Translations under genes and position numbers: made by a program | DNA from: Chitinophagaceae bacterium | GTDB lineage: Bacteria > Bacteroidota > Bacteroidia > Chitinophagales > Chitinophagaceae | Assembly (NCBI GenBank): GCA_004322015.1 | Contig: SCQT01000003.1 | Location: forward strand, 1 to 32,987 | DNA: 32,987 nt | Direction: 5' to 3' | Shown here: positions 1 through 8,942 of the stretch, in pieces | Numbering within the stretch: position 1 is the first letter of the stretch | Layout of the letters: each line of letters opens with the position of its first letter | Notes under the pieces: model-generated | Told to the model about the DNA's origin: nothing | Databases searched by the model: none | The model's input: only the letters and a program-made list of their open reading frames with translations

Positions 1-99
1 ACCGAAACTATTTTTTCAAACTTAGGCATAGAGCTGAATTGTAATAAAATAAGAAAGCTATATGCTAAATGCTTAAACATTGGCTCCATGGCTGCTTAA
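1..99 (+). CDS. C-terminal end of an unidentified upstream gene (partial)
   Basis: Frame 1 is open from the first base to a TAA at 97-99 and gives 32 residues, ending in ...NIGSMAA. The other forward frames close early. The 31-nt gap to the next gene start matches the 30-60 nt spacing of the following genes, so this is probably the last part of the preceding gene of the same operon. The fragment is too short to assign a family. A chance open frame of this length is possible. Confidence 0.45.
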   Translation, partial: TETIFSNLGIELNCNKIRKLYAKCLNIGSMAA

Positions 100-130
100 T
101 TTTTATACCGAACTATTGAATATAAAAAAG

Positions 131-1492
131 ATGGAAAATAATCAAATCAAAATAGGATTCGTCAGTTTTGGAGAGGTTAACTCTCCAAAGGAATTCCTCG
201 AGAATAAACGTCAGGAGGCTTTAAAGGAGTTAATGTCCTTAGGCATAGAAATAATATCAACGGTACGAGTGGTTACAGATGATAGAGCGGAAAATGATGT
301 CAGTAGAGCTATCCACGATTTAAAAAGGGAAACCTTTGACACGCTGGTGATATGTATATTAGGCTGGATACCATCCCATACAGTAATTAAGGTGACTGAA
401 GAATTCAAACACAAACCAATAATATTGTGGGGGGTGTCGGGAAATATAAAAAATGAACATATCGTTACGACTGCTGCGCAAGCAGGAACTTCCGCTTTAC
501 GAAAGACTTTTGAAGATCTGGGTTATAAATTTATCTATGTCTATAATATCATCAATAAACCTTCCCCTTTAAAGAGAATAAAGAGTTTTTTATTAGCTGG
601 TTCTGCCACAAAAATTATTAGGTCCCAAAAGATAGGTATGATGGGATTTCGAGATATGAAGCTTTATAATACACTTTATGAAGGTGTTTCCTTAAAAGCT
701 ACGCTTGGAATAGATGTAGATTTTTTTGAAATGCATGAAATATTTCAGATTAGTGAGGCAATAGAGGCAGGATTAAAAGATGAGATTTATAAAAGGATTA
801 TTAAGGAATGGGAATTTATTCAACCAGTTGATGAAGGATTCCTAAGGAAGGGAATTACTTATTACCTCGCTATCAAAAAGGTTTGCGATGAAAATCGTTA
901 TAATGCCATATCTCTTAAAGATGTTGATGGTATGAAAAGGATTCTCAATTTTCCTCCTGCAATTATTTTCATGCTCCTCTCGGACCAGATGCATTTATGT
1001 ACTATTCCCGAGAATGATGTGATGGGGGCAGCTACCCAACTTATTATAAAACAAATTACGGGGCAATGTGCTGCTTATTTTGAGTTTTATGAATTTTTTG
1101 AGCAGGGTATTCTGATGGGAGTACCTGATTTTGTTCCATCGGAAATAGTTGTTGAGAAAGTAAGAGTTACTCAAGCCGCCTTTGGAGGGATTACCGGAGG
1201 GCTCTTGAATGTATCAACTGTTAAGACAGGGAAGCTTACTCTTGCGAGATTATCATATTCCGGTAACAAGTATTACTTGCATATCTGTACAGGAGAGAGT
1301 AAACTCAGGTCTTGGGAGGAAGCAGGATGGGATCAACCGGCACCACAGTTACCTAGCTTTGAAATATTTCTTGACTCCCCAATGGAAGAATTCGCCCAAA
1401 AGATATCGAGTCAACATTATATCGTTGCTTATGGGGATCATAAAGAAGCACTGTCAGATTTCTGTTATTTAAACGGAATTCAGGTTATCTAA
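131..1492 (+). CDS. L-fucose/L-arabinose isomerase-family protein
   Basis: Probable cytoplasmic aldose-ketose isomerase, about 453 residues from ATG 131. That start is preferred over an upstream in-frame codon at 80 because translation from 80 would overlap the preceding reading frame, and the core fold begins at once (QIKIGFVSFGEV). The N-terminal half has the Rossmann-like pattern of FucI/AraA-type isomerases (TLVICILGWIPSHTVIKV, then PIILWGVSG). The C-terminal half has PENDVMGA, where an acidic metal ligand is expected, and ends in QHYIVAYGDHKEAL, like the conserved histidine/glycine-aspartate tail of the family. The usual HCG-type motif is not visible; the corresponding stretch reads GILMGVPDFVP. 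The substrate may therefore differ from fucose or arabinose. It leads a five-gene cassette with a kinase and an aldolase, which supports a role in sugar breakdown. Confidence 0.72.
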   Translation: MENNQIKIGFVSFGEVNSPKEFLENKRQEALKELMSLGIEIISTVRVVTDDRAENDVSRAIHDLKRETFDTLVICILGWIPSHTVIKVTEEFKHKPIILWGVSGNIKNEHIVTTAAQAGTSALRKTFEDLGYKFIYVYNIINKPSPLKRIKSFLLAGSATKIIRSQKIGMMGFRDMKLYNTLYEGVSLKATLGIDVDFFEMHEIFQISEAIEAGLKDEIYKRIIKEWEFIQPVDEGFLRKGITYYLAIKKVCDENRYNAISLKDVDGMKRILNFPPAIIFMLLSDQMHLCTIPENDVMGAATQLIIKQITGQCAAYFEFYEFFEQGILMGVPDFVPSEIVVEKVRVTQAAFGGITGGLLNVSTVKTGKLTLARLSYSGNKYYLHICTGESKLRSWEEAGWDQPAPQLPSFEIFLDSPMEEFAQKISSQHYIVAYGDHKEALSDFCYLNGIQVI

Positions 1493-1542
1493 GACTACCT
1501 ATAAATTTTATTCGGAAATTGATAAAAAAATAATTGTATTTA

Positions 1543-2757
1543 ATGAAAGAATATAAAGAAAAAGGCGCCAGAAAATATGATGTGGCAATTGGAGGTTATT
1601 TCTGTGTTGATTTGATTCCAAGACTTAAAGATAATAAATCATTGACAGATATTTTTAAGATTTTAAGACCTGGAAAATTAACTGAAATTGATGGCATGGA
1701 TGCTGAATTAGGCGGCGTTGTTGCCAATACTGGCATTGCTTTGAAACGATTTACCAAGAATGTCTTTCTAAACGGGTTAATTGGTGATGATTTGATTGGT
1801 AAAACTGCTATGGAAAAATTAAGTTATTTTAATCTCCCCTTAGAAGGGATTAAAACATTAAAGGGGGGTGAAACTGCTTTTAGCCTGGTTATAGCACCCA
1901 ATGGAGTTGACCGTATTTTTCTGGAGTCACCGGGTTGTAATCAATTATTCGATAATAGTTTTGTAAATTTTGAAGCAATTTCCAAAAGTAAGATATTTCA
2001 TTTTGGTTACCCACCATTATTAAAACAATTTTATTTACAAGATGGGAACCAATTACTTGATATGTTAAGCTATATTAAAGAAATGGGCGTAATCACCTCT
2101 ATGGATTTCAGCTTACCAGACAAGGATTCCGAATCAGGTAATGTAAACTGGAGCGCTTTATTAGATCGTGTACTTCCTTTTACCGATATTTTTACGCCCA
2201 GCTTAGAGGAAGCCCTTCAGATACTAAATCCTCTTAAATATACTAAGGTACAATCAATTTTAGGTAGGAAGGATATTCTAAGTCTTATACCCATGGCCAC
2301 TATACGGGAACTTGGTAAGCGTATAATTGAGGCAGGGGCAAAGATAACGCTAATAAAAGCCGGTCATCGCGGCATTTATTTACGGACCGGTAACATATCA
2401 TCCCTTGTTGATCCTTTACTGTTAAATCTATCTGAAGATCATTGGAATTATAGAGAGATCTGGTGCCAAGCCTATCCGGCCGGCCAATGTGAGGGCAAAA
2501 ATGCGGATGGGGCAGGTGATATCGCAGTGGCTGCATTCCTCTCATCATTACTTGACGGAGAGGATCCCGAATCTTCATTAAGATACGCTGCAGTTGTTGG
2601 AAGAAATAAGATATGCCAAAACAATATTTTAGATAAATTATTTGATTGGGACAACATAACAAATCAAATATGGGCAATGAATAACAAGGTAATTGATCTA
2701 AAGGAGCCCCAAAATAATGATTGGGTGGATTTTAATATATCAGAAATTAAGTTGTAG
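1543..2757 (+). CDS. PfkB-family carbohydrate kinase
   Basis: Ribokinase/PfkB-type kinase of about 404 residues that phosphorylates a sugar or sugar acid with ATP. The N-terminus has the family start (YDVAIGGYFCVDLIP) and a glycine-rich ELGGVVANTGIAL sugar-binding segment. The signature near the C-terminus is NADGAGDIAVAAF, in which D326 of GAGD is the expected catalytic base. The protein is longer than the usual 300-330 residues, with an insertion before GAGD (about residues 285-318). ATG 1543 is chosen over a TTG three codons upstream. It lies 50 nt after the isomerase and 33 nt before the aminotransferase, so co-transcription is likely. An isomerase before it and an aldolase after it suggest it phosphorylates the ketose formed by the isomerase; that order is inference. 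Confidence 0.85.
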   Translation: MKEYKEKGARKYDVAIGGYFCVDLIPRLKDNKSLTDIFKILRPGKLTEIDGMDAELGGVVANTGIALKRFTKNVFLNGLIGDDLIGKTAMEKLSYFNLPLEGIKTLKGGETAFSLVIAPNGVDRIFLESPGCNQLFDNSFVNFEAISKSKIFHFGYPPLLKQFYLQDGNQLLDMLSYIKEMGVITSMDFSLPDKDSESGNVNWSALLDRVLPFTDIFTPSLEEALQILNPLKYTKVQSILGRKDILSLIPMATIRELGKRIIEAGAKITLIKAGHRGIYLRTGNISSLVDPLLLNLSEDHWNYREIWCQAYPAGQCEGKNADGAGDIAVAAFLSSLLDGEDPESSLRYAAVVGRNKICQNNILDKLFDWDNITNQIWAMNNKVIDLKEPQNNDWVDFNISEIKL

Positions 2758-2790
2758 AATAAATATGTTCAATTAAATAAATATCTAATT

Positions 2791-4176
2791 ATGAACCAAA
2801 CTATTAAAGTGTCAAAGAGTTGGTGGGAGAAAAGTGCAGAAGCACTCCCGAGTATTAAGAGCGAGGTACCTGGCCCAAATTCAAATGCAATGCATGCTAA
2901 GACCATCAGGTACATGAAAGGATTAAGTTCACAGGTTAAGCTTTTCCCTGTTTGTTTTGAGGAAGGGTACGGAATCTCCTTAACGGATATTGATGGGAAT
3001 CGTTATTTAGATTTCTCATCGGGGATATATGTTGCTTCTTTAGGGCATTGTCACCCTAAGATATCAGAAGCTATTTCCTTTTGGGCAAAGAAGTTAATGA
3101 ATGCCCATGATTTTACCACACCAATTAAAGAAAAGCTCATGGAGAAATTTGCATCAATTTTACCGGGGAAATTAAATGCTATTCAATTATATTCCGATGG
3201 GGCTAGTGCAGTGGAATCCGCTATAAGAGCTGCCCGTGCGATCAGTGGAAAACATGAATTTATCTCAACATATCGAGATTTCCATGGTAAAACAATGGCT
3301 GCTGTCAGTTGTGCCAGAATGTACAGGGGAGATACCTTAAGTTATGGGCCGACAAGGGCTCCTGGGTTTTACATGGTTCCCCGCCCCGATCCTTATCGTC
3401 CATTGTGGACAAAAGAAAACGGTACCATTGACACGGATGCATATATCAGATTTTATGAGCAATTTTTAACAGAGGCGACTGTGGGGAATGTTTCAGCCTT
3501 TGTGTTAGAACCCGCACAAGGTTGGGCGGGAAGTATTTTCCCTCCGGAAGATTTTTTCGGGAAGCTCAAAAATCTTTGTGAGAAGTATAATATACTATTA
3601 TATGATGACGAAGTATTGGCTGGAATGGGCAGAACCGGCGAGTGGCTCACTCTAAACCATTGGGACGTTGTTCCCGATATAGTAACCTTAGGAAAATCTC
3701 TTGGGAATGGATTCCCTGTAACAGCAATGATCGTTAGAGAAGAAAATGCGGAAGCCCTTGAAAAGATTTCCGCCTCGTCAAGCTATGGCGGGAATCCTAT
3801 GGCTTGTGCGGCTGCATTGGCTTCCATAGAAGTCATAGAAGATGAAGGTATCCTTGAGAATGTCAGAGAGGTCGGGAAATTTTTTATGAAACGAATGATA
3901 AAAATAAAAGAACAGCATCCAATTGTGGGGGATGTAAAAGGAAAGGGGTTTCTTTTGGGGATAGAACTTGTAAAAGATAAGAATACCAAAGAACCGTTCG
4001 AAGAAGCCGGAAAGCTTGTTTACCAAAAGGCGTTCCGAAAAGGGTTAGCGTGGATCCCGGCTGGTCATATCCTACGTATGTCCCCACCTTTAATTATGAA
4101 TGAAAAGTTCGCTTCTTTAGGATTGGACATTATCGAAGAGGCGATCGCAGAGGTGGAAAAAGAATTTGGCTACTAA
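2791..4176 (+). CDS. Class III PLP-dependent aminotransferase
   Basis: Fold-type I, class III aminotransferase of 461 residues (the ornithine/acetylornithine/4-aminobutyrate/dialkylglycine group). The N-terminal domain carries GISLTDIDGNRYLDFSSGIYVASLGHCHPKI split over the usual strands. The PLP pocket is visible: LYDDEVLAGMGRTG, with D273 expected to pair with the pyridine nitrogen, and TLGKSLGNGFP, with K302 as the Schiff-base lysine. YGGNPMACAAALA completes the class pattern. The family acts on omega-amino groups, amino sugars and aminocyclitols among others, and the sequence does not settle the substrate. Its place between a sugar kinase and a ceramidase-like hydrolase is unusual. It suggests that the substrate carries an amine, or that an aldehyde or ketone product is aminated. 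The class assignment is firm; the role is open. Confidence 0.88.
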   Translation: MNQTIKVSKSWWEKSAEALPSIKSEVPGPNSNAMHAKTIRYMKGLSSQVKLFPVCFEEGYGISLTDIDGNRYLDFSSGIYVASLGHCHPKISEAISFWAKKLMNAHDFTTPIKEKLMEKFASILPGKLNAIQLYSDGASAVESAIRAARAISGKHEFISTYRDFHGKTMAAVSCARMYRGDTLSYGPTRAPGFYMVPRPDPYRPLWTKENGTIDTDAYIRFYEQFLTEATVGNVSAFVLEPAQGWAGSIFPPEDFFGKLKNLCEKYNILLYDDEVLAGMGRTGEWLTLNHWDVVPDIVTLGKSLGNGFPVTAMIVREENAEALEKISASSSYGGNPMACAAALASIEVIEDEGILENVREVGKFFMKRMIKIKEQHPIVGDVKGKGFLLGIELVKDKNTKEPFEEAGKLVYQKAFRKGLAWIPAGHILRMSPPLIMNEKFASLGLDIIEEAIAEVEKEFGY

Positions 4177-4206
4177 TAAAATTTTATTAATCCTAAAAAT
4201 AATAAT

Positions 4207-5649
4207 ATGAGTACTAAAAATTCAGACCTTAGCAAATTGCTTATAGGTTGGGGTACAGAAGATATTACTCCTGCGGGGCCCGTCAAGTTATATGGGCAGT
4301 ATTACGAAAGGGTATCTAAATATGTCCAAAGCCCATTGACAGTTACTGCATGTGCTATTGAATCAATCGGAGCAAGTGGCGAAAAAGATCAGGCGGTGAT
4401 GGTCTCAATGGATTTGATATATTCTCCGAAAGATCTACAAGATTCTTTAAGAACTGTAATTAAGGAATTAGATGCTGATATCGAAGTAAATAAACTTTTT
4501 TTGAATGCCACTCATACGCATTCTGCCCCAGAACCCGATGTTCATAGTGACTATGGCAAGTTACTTTTAGACAAATTAAGTAAAGTCGTAATTTCCGCAT
4601 GGAACAATCGAAGAATGTCAGGAATAAGCAGGAACCTGGATTATGTTTCAATAGGCCATAATAGGAGGGTAAGGTATGCGGACGGCACTGTTGAAATGTA
4701 CGGGGAGACAAATAGGTCGGATTGTATCGGATTAGAGGGACCAGAAGACGATGGTGTAAATATGCTTTTTTGTTGGGACGAAACGAAAAACTTAACCGGT
4801 ATCATAATGAATGTTCCCTGTCCGGCTCAGGTAACTGAATCCAAGTATTTTATTTCTTCTGACTATTGGGGGGAATTCAGGAAACTTTTAGAGGAAAGGT
4901 TTAATCGTAAAATCTATGTACTTGCACAATGTGGGGCTGCAGGAGATTTATCACCTCGTGATTTACCGAGGGGATATAAAAAAGGCATGCCCAATATGTG
5001 GGACATTTCAGGAATGGAGGTCATTGGGAAAAAATTATTCAACTCCACAATGGACGCTTATACTATTGCACAAAAGAATATTCAGGCTAATACTTTTTTT
5101 AAGCATCTTGTAAAAAATATAAATATCCCTTCAAGGAAGATCAGTAAGGAAGAATATGAAGAAGCTCTCGAAATTTCCAACGAGATTCATGCACGGGAAC
5201 CTGAGGATCCCAATTCTCCCAATACTGCATGGAATAGATTTTTAAATGAAATAAAAGAAAATGAAAAGGTAAAAGATTTTGGACCCTGGGATAACAAAAA
5301 GAGTGATTTTGGGATTTTAAAGAAAAAGGATCTGCTAATTGAGCAATATAAGGGGCGAGGAAAACATCCATTTTATGAAATGGAACTCCACGTAATCCGA
5401 ATGGGAGATATTGCAATGGCTTCAAATCCATTTGAATTATTTGTAGATTATGGTTTTAGGATTATGGGAAGAAGCAAAGCAGAGCAAACGTTTCTGATTC
5501 AAATGAGCTGTGATATTATAGACTATCTGCCTACCGAAAGGGCGATTCAAGGCGGTGGATATAGTGCCATGTCAAATAAAGTCGGTCCAGAAGCGGGTAA
5601 TGTGTTGGTTGAAGAAACGACTTCAATGATTAATATGTTGTGGAAATAA
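4207..5649 (+). CDS. Neutral/alkaline ceramidase N-terminal-domain-like hydrolase
   Basis: Protein of 480 residues matching the catalytic domain of neutral ceramidases (Pfam PF04734 type). It starts with LLIGWGTEDITPAGPVKLYG. It has NATHTHSAPEPD, with H103 and H105 as expected zinc ligands, and CGAAGDLSPRD, where S249 matches the serine of the family NxGDxSP motif. No signal peptide is visible, so it is probably cytoplasmic, unlike secreted ceramidases. It also lacks the C-terminal domain of full ceramidases. Bacteroidota carry many such proteins in sugar operons with unknown substrates. Hydrolysis of an amide bond, such as an N-acylated sugar, would fit the neighbouring aminotransferase, but that is inference. 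A ceramide substrate is not supported here. Confidence 0.75.
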   Translation: MSTKNSDLSKLLIGWGTEDITPAGPVKLYGQYYERVSKYVQSPLTVTACAIESIGASGEKDQAVMVSMDLIYSPKDLQDSLRTVIKELDADIEVNKLFLNATHTHSAPEPDVHSDYGKLLLDKLSKVVISAWNNRRMSGISRNLDYVSIGHNRRVRYADGTVEMYGETNRSDCIGLEGPEDDGVNMLFCWDETKNLTGIIMNVPCPAQVTESKYFISSDYWGEFRKLLEERFNRKIYVLAQCGAAGDLSPRDLPRGYKKGMPNMWDISGMEVIGKKLFNSTMDAYTIAQKNIQANTFFKHLVKNINIPSRKISKEEYEEALEISNEIHAREPEDPNSPNTAWNRFLNEIKENEKVKDFGPWDNKKSDFGILKKKDLLIEQYKGRGKHPFYEMELHVIRMGDIAMASNPFELFVDYGFRIMGRSKAEQTFLIQMSCDIIDYLPTERAIQGGGYSAMSNKVGPEAGNVLVEETTSMINMLWK

Positions 5650-5663
5650 TATACAGTACTAAT

Positions 5664-6497
5664 ATGAAACTCTATAGGCTTAACAGAATCTTTAATCCAT
5701 CGTCAAAAAAATGTTTTAACGTGGCGATAGATCATGGACTTTTCAATGAATATAGCTTTCTAAAAGGAATAGAAGATATTGAATCAGTTATAACACGTAT
5801 TATTCAGGCAGATCCTGACGTTATTCAGTTGTCAATAGGGCAATTAAAATATTTACAGAGGATTCAGGGTAAACAGAAACCCTCTCTGGTCCTTAGGGCT
5901 GATGTGGCGAATGTTTACGGGAAGTCATTACCTGCTATTCCATTTAATAAGCTTATTGATAGTCCGGTAATTCAAGCTGTAAGAGCAGATGCCGCCTGCC
6001 TATGTATTAATTTATTTAGTATCCCGGGCGCACCAGAAGTTACTGCCCAGTCAATAGAAAATATTCTTCAGATCAAGCCACAATCAGATTATTATTGTAT
6101 GCCACTCATGATTGAACCCTTAGTTTTCAAATCTAACCAAGAGGCGGGAGGCTATATGGTGGATGGAGATTTAAAAAAGATCCTCCCTCTTGTCAGACAG
6201 GCAGTTGAATTAGGCGCAGATATAATAAAGGCTGATCCCTGCGATAAGATAGAAGATTATCATCAAGTTATTGAAATGGCTGGTGACATTCCTGTTTTAG
6301 TAAGAGGAGGGGGAAAGGTTTCAGATGAAGAAATAATAATTAGGACAAAAAATTTAATGGATCAAGGTGCCTCCGGGATCGTGTATGGCAGAAATGTGAT
6401 TCAACACCGTAATCCGGTTTTAATTACCAAGATTTTAATGGAGATTGTACACAATCATAAATCTGTAGAAGAATCTTTAAATCTTTTGAATAGATAG
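5664..6497 (+). CDS. DhnA/LsrF-type class I aldolase
   Basis: Class I (Schiff-base) aldolase of the DeoC/LacD/DhnA group (Pfam PF01791), about 277 residues, cytoplasmic. Motifs seen are CFNVAIDHGLFNE near the N-terminus, ADIIKADP with K189 as the probable Schiff-base lysine, and IPVLVRGGGK followed by GASGIVYGRNV in the phosphate-binding C-terminal loops. ATG 5664 is preferred: an earlier ATG at 5640 would overlap the stop of the ceramidase-like gene by 10 nt and adds residues with no family resemblance. The family includes archaeal-type fructose-bisphosphate aldolase and the AI-2 thiolase LsrF. As the last gene of the isomerase-kinase cassette it most likely cleaves the phosphorylated ketose. 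A thiolase or transaldol-type reaction cannot be excluded. Confidence 0.82.
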   Translation: MKLYRLNRIFNPSSKKCFNVAIDHGLFNEYSFLKGIEDIESVITRIIQADPDVIQLSIGQLKYLQRIQGKQKPSLVLRADVANVYGKSLPAIPFNKLIDSPVIQAVRADAACLCINLFSIPGAPEVTAQSIENILQIKPQSDYYCMPLMIEPLVFKSNQEAGGYMVDGDLKKILPLVRQAVELGADIIKADPCDKIEDYHQVIEMAGDIPVLVRGGGKVSDEEIIIRTKNLMDQGASGIVYGRNVIQHRNPVLITKILMEIVHNHKSVEESLNLLNR

Positions 6498-6531
6498 GGA
6501 GTAACCCAAAAGATATTTTGTTTATTAATAT

Positions 6532-6957
6532 GCTGTAAAAGGATTTTCAAAAAGTTTTTGGGCGAGCATCTGGATTGGATATTTTCGTTTTAGCCATTCC
6601 AATATTGTACGGATGGATGAAGTGCTTCGCCAGATATTTGACTGGAAACGAGTTTCGTCAGGAACCATCTACGGACGATTCTTTAAGAAATTTACTACCT
6701 CCATGAATCATGAAATATTTATTGAGATGTATAACTATTTTTTAAATCAGCTACATTTTGATAATGATACTATAGAGGTAGATGGTAGTACGGTTACTCG
6801 GTACGGTCAAGAGGAAGGGAGCCTAAGGGGGTATGTTCCTGAAATTTCGTACCTATAAACGAAGAAAATGGTATGAATGAAAGCTTATTTTCGAATATCA
6901 CTTCTTCGACACTGGTATTAGGTCTATCGGTATGAGTCTATTGTAAAACCCGGGATT
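6532..6957 (+). pseudogene. IS1380-family transposase remnant with internal deletion
   Basis: The frame of 6532-6858 reads GYFRFSHSNIVRMDEVLRQ and later TIEVDGSTVTRYGQEEGS. This matches the N-terminal part of IS1380-type DDE transposases up to the first catalytic aspartate (DGST). After GSLRGY the expected GYNPKKxGR block is missing and the reading frame changes. From about 6842 another frame gives KFRTYKRRKWYE, and a further frame from about 6890 gives a stretch ending V-stop-VYCKTRDYE. This resembles the WxLYRxRADxEN block near the third catalytic residue, with TGG changed to TGA at 6933. The copy is therefore a decayed transposase missing its middle. It lies between the aldolase and the MFS gene and directly precedes the MFS start codon. 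The N-terminal match is strong; the C-terminal match is weaker. Confidence 0.68.
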
Positions 6958-8382
6958 ATGAATGTTCTTCACGCTGTCCATACACTTAGCGGTCCTTCAG
7001 AGATTTCGAAAGAGAAACCACCTGTTCGGCGTGTATTAGTTTTTAGTATTGTTGCGATGGCGTTGTTGATGACAACAGTGGACTCCACTATTGTTGCAAC
7101 AGCCCTTCATACCCTTCAGATTGAGCTGCATACAACCATCAATTGGATAGGCTGGACTATTACAGCCTATGCTTTTGGATTTGTGCTTATGTTGCCCATC
7201 AGTGGAAAGTTAAGTGAGCGGTATGGACATAGGCAGATTTTCCTGCTTTCAATTATAACTTTTACGCTTGTATCACTCTGTTGCGGGTTATCATCTAATA
7301 TCTACATACTTATAGCCCTGAGAGTCATACAGGCTGTCGGAGGTGCAGGTATTACTCCTTCGGCGACCGGGATTATTGTGGATCATTTTGGGGAAGCACG
7401 CGACAGAGCAGTTAGCTTTTTTGGAAGTGTTTTTCCAATAGGCGGGATGATTGGCCCGATCTTCGGCGGGCTGTTCGTTACATACTGGACTTGGCGAGGT
7501 ATATTTTTTGTCAATGTACCGATTGGTATAGTAGTTATTGCTATGGCCTTACGGTATGTTCCGCATGGTCATCGCCCAAAGGTCCAAACTCATCTCCACA
7601 CAGATATATTAGGGATTGTTTTACTTGGAACCGGTGTACTTGCAGGCATGTTTGCCGCCAGTTATATGGGGGAGCAAAATGCAGATATTTTTTCTCCCAT
7701 GTTTATCGTTTTGTTAATCCTTGCCATAGTATCTATAACAGCTTTCTTTCTGCATATTGCCCATGTCAGGCAGCCACTTATTGCCCCTGTTCTCATTTAT
7801 GGAAAAGGATTCGGGGCAGTCAATCTGATCAATATACTTTTCGTTGGAGTAACGGCAGGTATAATTACCCTTGTTCCCCTTTACGCAACCACAAGGTATG
7901 GTATCAATGCCTTAAATTCAGGGATCCTGCTTGTTGCGTATGGTGTTGCTGCCATTGCATTGTCAGTTGTTGCTGCGATGATGCTGAGAAGAACGGGTTA
8001 CAGGTTGCCCTTATATGCGGGAAGTAGTATCATCATCGTTGGAACAATTCTGCTTGCGGTACCACAGAGGTGGGGTATTTCACCTTTTGCATGGTTAACC
8101 ATTTCTACTTTTCTCATTGGAGTCGGTTCTGGAGCTATTAATCCGTCTTGTCGTAATGCAGGTTTGCAATTAGCACCTCAACGTTCTTCTACAATTGCTG
8201 CTTTGCGTTCATTGTTCCTGCAGGTTGGAACTATTGTTACCATAGCTATAGCTACTGCCATCATTTCAGAATCTGCTAATTCAGGTCATGCACAAGCCTG
8301 GATAAATTTATCAGCGGCTGTTATTTTCGTTTTTTCCATACCGCTTATATCCAGAGTTCCCGAACATCATGGATCATGGTAG
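6958..8382 (+). CDS. MFS transporter, DHA2 (EmrB/QacA-like) type
   Basis: Integral inner-membrane protein of 474 residues with about 14 hydrophobic segments, the DHA2 arrangement of proton-driven drug:H+ antiporters. TM1 reads VLVFSIVAMALLMTTVDSTI and carries the D-S-T-I pattern common in the family. The loop after TM2 has the MFS motif A form GKLSERYGHRQ, and the fifth segment has an antiporter motif C-like GGMIGPIFGGLF. Drug efflux is the usual annotation. Here it lies between two sugar-breakdown modules, so import or export of a sugar or aglycone is also possible. Its start abuts the decayed transposase, so it may have lost its original promoter region or been brought here by the element. 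Confidence 0.88.
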   Translation: MNVLHAVHTLSGPSEISKEKPPVRRVLVFSIVAMALLMTTVDSTIVATALHTLQIELHTTINWIGWTITAYAFGFVLMLPISGKLSERYGHRQIFLLSIITFTLVSLCCGLSSNIYILIALRVIQAVGGAGITPSATGIIVDHFGEARDRAVSFFGSVFPIGGMIGPIFGGLFVTYWTWRGIFFVNVPIGIVVIAMALRYVPHGHRPKVQTHLHTDILGIVLLGTGVLAGMFAASYMGEQNADIFSPMFIVLLILAIVSITAFFLHIAHVRQPLIAPVLIYGKGFGAVNLINILFVGVTAGIITLVPLYATTRYGINALNSGILLVAYGVAAIALSVVAAMMLRRTGYRLPLYAGSSIIIVGTILLAVPQRWGISPFAWLTISTFLIGVGSGAINPSCRNAGLQLAPQRSSTIAALRSLFLQVGTIVTIAIATAIISESANSGHAQAWINLSAAVIFVFSIPLISRVPEHHGSW

Positions 8383-8942
8383 ATAATCCTTTCTTTGAAA
8401 ACAAAGATTGAGATGTACTTTATTTTAGTTGTTTAGGTAAAGAAGCAAAACTGCCCTTTTAAGGATTTAAAGCACATTCCTGACTATGTTGACCCATCAT
8501 TTCTGCACACCGAACCATCTTTTAACCAGGCATTGCTCAATCATTCGTAACGGGTAATCATTTTGCCTTCCGGCAGGTAAATTAATTTCTCTACGAACAC
8601 CTATCTAATGATAATCATGGTAATTTTTAGAGAGATACAATTGAAGCAACTCTAAAATGTCAATATAGTGATATTAATTGAAAATAAAGTCGTTTTTAAG
8701 AGAGAAAGTGCACAATAATTTTGTTGTCTAATTAGAATTATGGTCAACAGCAGTTATTTTCCCTATTTTACTATTGATTCATAATACTTGAAAAGGCGAG
8801 ATGGTCTAATCTAATAAGATGTGTTTTACCTATTTAACGGTTTGTTCTAATTTTCGAGGTTTCCGCCTAACAACAACATATACATTGGATTTCTATTATT
8901 TAATAAATCAATTTTTAAGTCCCAGTACAAAACCCACCAGAT
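8383..8942. other. 560-bp non-coding gap before the SusC gene
   Basis: No complete gene is seen. A weak hairpin lies at 8392-8407 (TCTTTG, loop AAAA, CAAAGA) just after the MFS stop and might act in termination, but there is no clear T run. On the minus strand around 8460-8570 a frame reads GKMITRYE-stop-LSNAWLKDGSVCRNDGS, coding-like but broken by stops; it could be a decayed gene end. The region nearest SusC is AT-rich and must hold the promoter of the SusC-led operon. A candidate -7 element is TACATTGG at 8879-8886, which fits the Bacteroidota consensus poorly. No regulator gene (hybrid two-component, AraC, LacI, ECF) lies beside it. Confidence 0.4.

Noticed and set aside
4207-5649. True ceramidase acting on sphingolipids
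   Set aside because: There is no signal peptide and no C-terminal ceramidase domain, and the neighbours are sugar enzymes. Only the catalytic-domain motifs are shared.
7491-8027. Open frame of 178 codons inside the MFS gene
   Set aside because: It is an alternate frame of a strongly supported transporter, and its cysteine- and tyrosine-rich translation resembles no protein family.
8392-8407. Rho-independent terminator after the MFS gene
   Set aside because: The stem is only 6 bp and AT-rich, and no T run follows it.
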